From assembly GCA_037039685.1 (NCBI GenBank), contig JAWNGF010000006.1, forward strand, positions 2,294,001 to 2,358,000: a stretch of DNA of 64,000 bases, read 5' to 3'. Source of the stretch: Ceratobasidium sp. AG-K. Lineage: Eukaryota > Basidiomycota > Agaricomycetes > Cantharellales > Ceratobasidiaceae. The position numbers and the translations under genes were made by a program. The notes below the pieces were generated by a model. It had not been told where the DNA came from and searched no databases. It was given only the letters and a program-made list of their open reading frames with translations. Below, piece by piece: positions 60,405-64,000 of this stretch (positions are counted from its first letter, which is position 1; each line of letters opens with the position of its first letter).

Positions 60405-60980
60405 TCAATCCATTCTTTGTTTTATTTTTGTTTGTACATTCGTGTTTCTTGGGGTCTGGTCGATAGGTTGATGGTCGGAGGGCTTGAGCTGGGGAACCAT
60501 CATCGCGGAGAAAGGAGAGGTGGCGCGCCAGATTGTTGACGAGGTCCCAGGAATCCAGTAAGGAAAGGGTATCTGTCGAACGAATATGTTTGTTAGGTGC
60601 TGGTGTCTTTTCCAGAGCGGCATTCCAGGGCTCACCCAAACTCGTTCCCAGCCTATCCCCAACCTCTTCAGAGTGGCGTATAGCAAACGACCGACGATAT
60701 GCGACGGAGAGCGTGTCGGTACCGCTCTATTAAAGCCTTTCGTGGTAATATCGCGAGTGGTCGTACCTAGATTGTGTCAGCGTGTTGATACCTAAAGGGT
60801 GGTAAATCGCGCACCTTCAGCCTGTGAGTCGGGGCGAGTCCTAGGGTTACCGTGCCTCACGTTGATCGACGGTTGGGGGCTGAATTGGAGTATGATTTAG
60901 TTATGCTTGGTGAGGTTGCGGATGGCATCTGCTCACCTCGGGTCAGGTGTCGCATACATCTCATCGACTATCGGAATCAT
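60405..60980 (-). CDS. Hypothetical small spliced gene
   Basis: A coherent four-exon model on the minus strand (60937-60980, 60815-60879, 60636-60766, 60405-60572) has GTGAGC or GTGCGC donors, CAG/TAG acceptors, consistent phases and a stop, giving 135 residues. However, the last two segments are also open in another frame without an intron (reading LSLLDSWDLVNNLARHL), which looks at least as protein-like. The strand and region are therefore likely right, but the product is not certain. No family was recognised. Confidence 0.35.
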
Positions 60981-61139
60981 GATCACCGGGTCATTTCAGG
61001 ATTTGGACGCCAGGAGATCTCCGAGAAGTGTAGCTGTCTCGCGGTGGCGCCAAGCCGTGAAATTAGGTGGCTACCCGGTGATCGAGTGATGCGAAATAGG
61101 ATGTAGGATGAGCTAGAAAAGAGGGAGTAGGGGGGAAAG

Positions 61140-61450
61140 AACCAGAGCCAGAGCGCGAACCAGAGAGCAGGGCCAGAGAACCAGAGCACCAGAGCACCAG
61201 AGAGCCAGAACCAACAAATCACATCCAGAGAGTCATCCAGGGGATATCCAAACGACCAGGGGTCTTGAGTCTTGGGTCTTGAGCCTCGAGTCTTCGATCT
61301 TCAGTCTTGCTTGTTCAGTTCGTGGCCTACAGAGGGAAAAATGCATGCTCGGGCAAGCACAAGTCAGCAATGTCACACGCATGCGCAAGTTCAAAGGTCC
61401 GAGTCAAATCATTAGGTGGCCGAGTCAAAACCGAGTCAAAAGTAAGTCAT
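61140..61450 (+). repeat. Cluster of simple repeats
   Basis: Three degenerate short-unit tracts lie in series: CCAGAG/ACCAGAGC (61,140-61,212), GTCTTGAG/GTCTTGGG (61,262-61,312) and GAGTCAAA (61,400-61,447). They sit between two minus-strand genes, in the presumed upstream region of the 60.4-61.0 kb gene. Confidence 0.75.
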
Positions 61451-61575
61451 CCAGTCAGAAGTGAAGCGACTGAAGACCTGCAGCTCAGAGCGACCATCGC
61501 ACGCCGACAAAGCTCGCTGGACATGCCCGTATGGCTCCGTCCTGCACACGCTGCCCCCGACGCTACGCCCACCGC

Positions 61576-62443
61576 TCACTCCTCCTCATCACCCCACCAC
61601 CCCCACTGGCACTCCTCACGCACTTCATCACTCCCGCACACACTCACTCCGCTGTCAGACCCCGACTCATATCCACTCACGACGTTCTTAGGGGTCGCCG
61701 CAGATTGCTCTACGGGTTCCCCTACTCCTTCCTCCACAGGCTCTTTCTTCCCCCAGAGCTTCTTCTTCAATCCCGCCTTGATCTTCACCAGCAGCCCCTT
61801 GCAGACTGCCGGTCCAGGTGACCCAGGCACCATCGGGTCTTGCGAGCCTTCTGGCACCTTGAGGTGGCGATCTTCGATGGTCGCGGTTTTGACATATGCG
61901 ATGTCGTACTTGTGGGCAGTGACGACCATGTCGTGCTCGACTACCCAGTCAGGTACGTTGAGCAAGTACCTGACGTTCTTGGCATACGACGCTCGCACAG
62001 CTTCGACCGCAGACTCGAGATCGCCACCCTGTATACGCAGTCAGTCGTTTGGTTCAATGGAAGAGAGACGCTGTTGAACTTACCGCGGTATCAAGCAGGA
62101 AGGTGACGAGCTTGTTAAAAATGCGCGAGTACATGCTACGCAAGTCCACAGCCAGTTCGCCAGTCCACAGTTCGTCCTTGAGGTCGACTTCGAGACGTCT
62201 AGCGAGCGCCATAATTAAGTCGGAGCGAGCAATGAGCTCGTCCAGCATGACGTCGGGGACGAGATTATGTTCGCCGTAGGTGAAGTGGCCGTGAACCGAC
62301 CTGAGCATCAAGAAGATGACTCGTCGAGCATCGGTGCACGGCTTGGGGAACGAAGTGAACAGTAAGCTGCTGATTTCTCTGCAACCCAAAGGACGACGAC
62401 GGACGGCGAGGACCGGGGTGAACAGGGTAGATGTGATTGGCAT
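61576..62443 (-). CDS. Hypothetical protein, 270 residues, acidic tail
   Basis: A two-exon minus-strand gene: exon 1 62084-62443 (ATG at 62443) and exon 2 61576-62028, joined by a 55-nt GTAAGT..CAG intron in phase 0. The N-terminal 200 residues look folded and helical (LDELIARSDLIMALARRLEV, AVRASYAKNVRYLLNVPDWV). The rest is a Lys-rich patch (KIKAGLKKKLWGKK), then a Gly/Ser/Glu-rich acidic end (WGWWGDEEE). No signal peptide, no membrane segment and no family that I recognise. The helical half could be an interaction domain. Confidence 0.7.
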
Positions 62444-63705
62444 TATGATAGTTGTTTGAGAGTTTGAAAGCTTGAAAGCTGGAGAGAACCTCGACTCGTA
62501 GGGATACGGGTTAAGATTGGGGGATCCAACATGGCGACCCCGAGGTTTATATGTCTTGGGTTTGTTGTGAACGGAGGTATATGGTCCGTGAGAGCGCGCG
62601 ATTCACGGACGCAACTACGGCTTAGCGAAAGCGGATGTTCATCAAGTATTTTGTTTACCGTATCTCCATTCCTGTGCGCGAGCATCGCGATATGGGTGTC
62701 TGAGAAGAGCCGGCTCGATTCCAAGGCATCGGGAAAGACGGCTAGTGGCTATGATATGAGCCACGGAAGAGCGAGGACAAAGATCCCAAAGCTGAGGAGT
62801 TTGAAATTGACATCTATAGCTCCGTCTTCTCGGCAAAGTGTGAGGTAATTGTTGTAAGTCACAAGCTTGCGACCGTGCGCTGTTCAATGCTGATGGGACG
62901 TGAGTCTGGACACTGTCATTACATAAGTACTAAATGGGTCGCTCGGGACCGCTCCCCAAGTCGCCAACTCTCGCAAGCTGCAAAGCGCAAATCACACAAA
63001 CCGAGAATTTACCCTGGGGTACAGAATCTTATTGGTGGCTTGGTTAATAAGCTGTAACCAGATATAGCTGGCTCAATCATAGATAACACTAGTCGCAAGA
63101 GTACTCACCGCCTAGAAAACACCTAGAAAAACTGCATTTCGCCACTCTAGGCTTGAATCTACTCAATTTTATGACCGTGTCACCCGTCGTCGTACTAGAA
63201 ACTGAGAGTCTAATGCTGGCACGCGTGAGAGCTGTGATGCTCGAAGCTGCAGCCGCAATGAACATTTGCAGCAAGGCATTAGTCGGCAGCGACAATTGGA
63301 TGACCCAGATCCATTATACACGAAGACTAGATATTATTGCAAGAGGAGGTTGGGCGAGTCACAGATGACGGTATCGCCTGGATTGTTGGTACTGAGCTGG
63401 CGCCAGGTCATTTGTGGCGGTGGCGATTGCCAGTACCACGCTCAGCTCCGAAAGTAATTGGGAACACGACGGCTACCGAAATTAAGTATAACACGAAAAT
63501 TAAAGGTACAATATTAGATTAGAATATCTGCCCGCCCGCCCAGTTCATGAAGGCTGTCGCCTACACTGCCAAAAGCGTGAGATAGATGCAAATCGTGCGT
63601 ATGTAGCCAAACTACTCCCCTCATCCGCGCGGTAGTACTCAGCCCCTTCCCCCTCCTACACTCCTCGCCACCATCGTCTCAAGCCCGGCTCCCGACTCGC
63701 TTTAG
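62444..63705. other. Intergenic, no gene recognised
   Basis: Upstream region of the 62.4-kb gene followed by sequence with short frames only. No repeat or element ends were seen. Confidence 0.4.
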
Positions 63706-64000
63706 ATGCCACGAACCAACCAAAGGGGAAAGCTGTACGTGCGAATATCAGCGAGAGTCGGAAACGGGATCGAACAGGACATACCAGCTTCCAAGTTACC
63801 AGTCTCCCCGGCTTGGGGCTCCCACCTTAATACTCTACTCCACCACGCTTCGATGCTCGTTCGAGCTACCAGCCGTACCGTAATCCCCGGCCCACGAACA
63901 GACATCGGCTACTCGCGCACGACGCATAGCGAAGAGAGGGCCCTAAGCACAAACCAAGTCGGGTCAAGGCTAGACCGCAGGCTCAAGGCCCCGCCAACTT
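63706..64000 (+). CDS. Open frame running off the right edge
   Basis: From the ATG at 63706 (MPRTNQRGKLYVRISARVG) the frame stays open for 98 codons to the end of the window, with no stop. This could be the first exon of a gene continuing outside. The peptide is basic and not recognised, and a minus-strand frame overlaps it, so chance is a real alternative. Confidence 0.25.
   Translation, partial: MPRTNQRGKLYVRISARVGNGIEQDIPASKLPVSPAWGSHLNTLLHHASMLVRATSRTVIPGPRTDIGYSRTTHSEERALSTNQVGSRLDRRLKAPPT

Overview
This is a eukaryotic, almost certainly fungal, window. The recognisable genes are split by short GT-AG introns (about 44-70 nt) with CTAAC/CTGAC-like branch sites. They encode a Gti1/Pac2 (WOPR) regulator, an epsin, an FHA protein and a secreted GH16 enzyme. 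Together with caspase-like genes, hAT and non-LTR element remains and a TPR relic, this suits an agaricomycete basidiomycete. A Rhizoctonia/Ceratobasidium-type genome is my best guess, but that is inference and no marker gene was available to prove it.

Left part (1 to about 25.9 kb): an old array of diverged segmental repeats, roughly 8 kb per unit. A shared block that ends each unit recurs near 2.5, 9.2, 17.5 and 25.6 kb. Three units begin with a multi-exon minus-strand gene that I read as a divergent caspase-like (peptidase C14) protease; copies lie at 4.6-6.5, 12.6-14.3 and 20.9-22.8 kb. Exon order, splice sites and the final stop codon are kept in all three, so they look like maintained paralogues. 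Downstream content alternates between two types: units 1 and 3 share a plus-strand companion gene plus a minus-strand block, while units 0 and 2 share a different block. Interrupting the array are a fold-back element with 223-bp arms (11.57-12.27 kb) and two 5'-truncated non-LTR retrotransposon tails placed side by side at one target (19.8-20.5 kb).

Middle part (25.9-36.8 kb): a non-autonomous hAT element with exact terminal inverted repeats and an 8-bp target duplication (26,107-27,486), then about 9 kb with no gene I can support.

Right part (36.8-64 kb): conventional gene-bearing DNA. In order: a large disordered Ser/Pro-rich protein; a 5.4-kb gap; a Gti1/Pac2 transcription factor; an FHA protein with a C-terminal hydrophobic tail; an epsin; a tandem pair of small basic proteins whose second copy carries a premature stop; a secreted GH16 enzyme; a TPR relic; and two small unknown minus-strand genes. 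A simple-repeat cluster lies near 61.2 kb and an open frame runs off the right edge. No tRNA, rRNA or CRISPR was found. Homology calls are by eye; no search was run.
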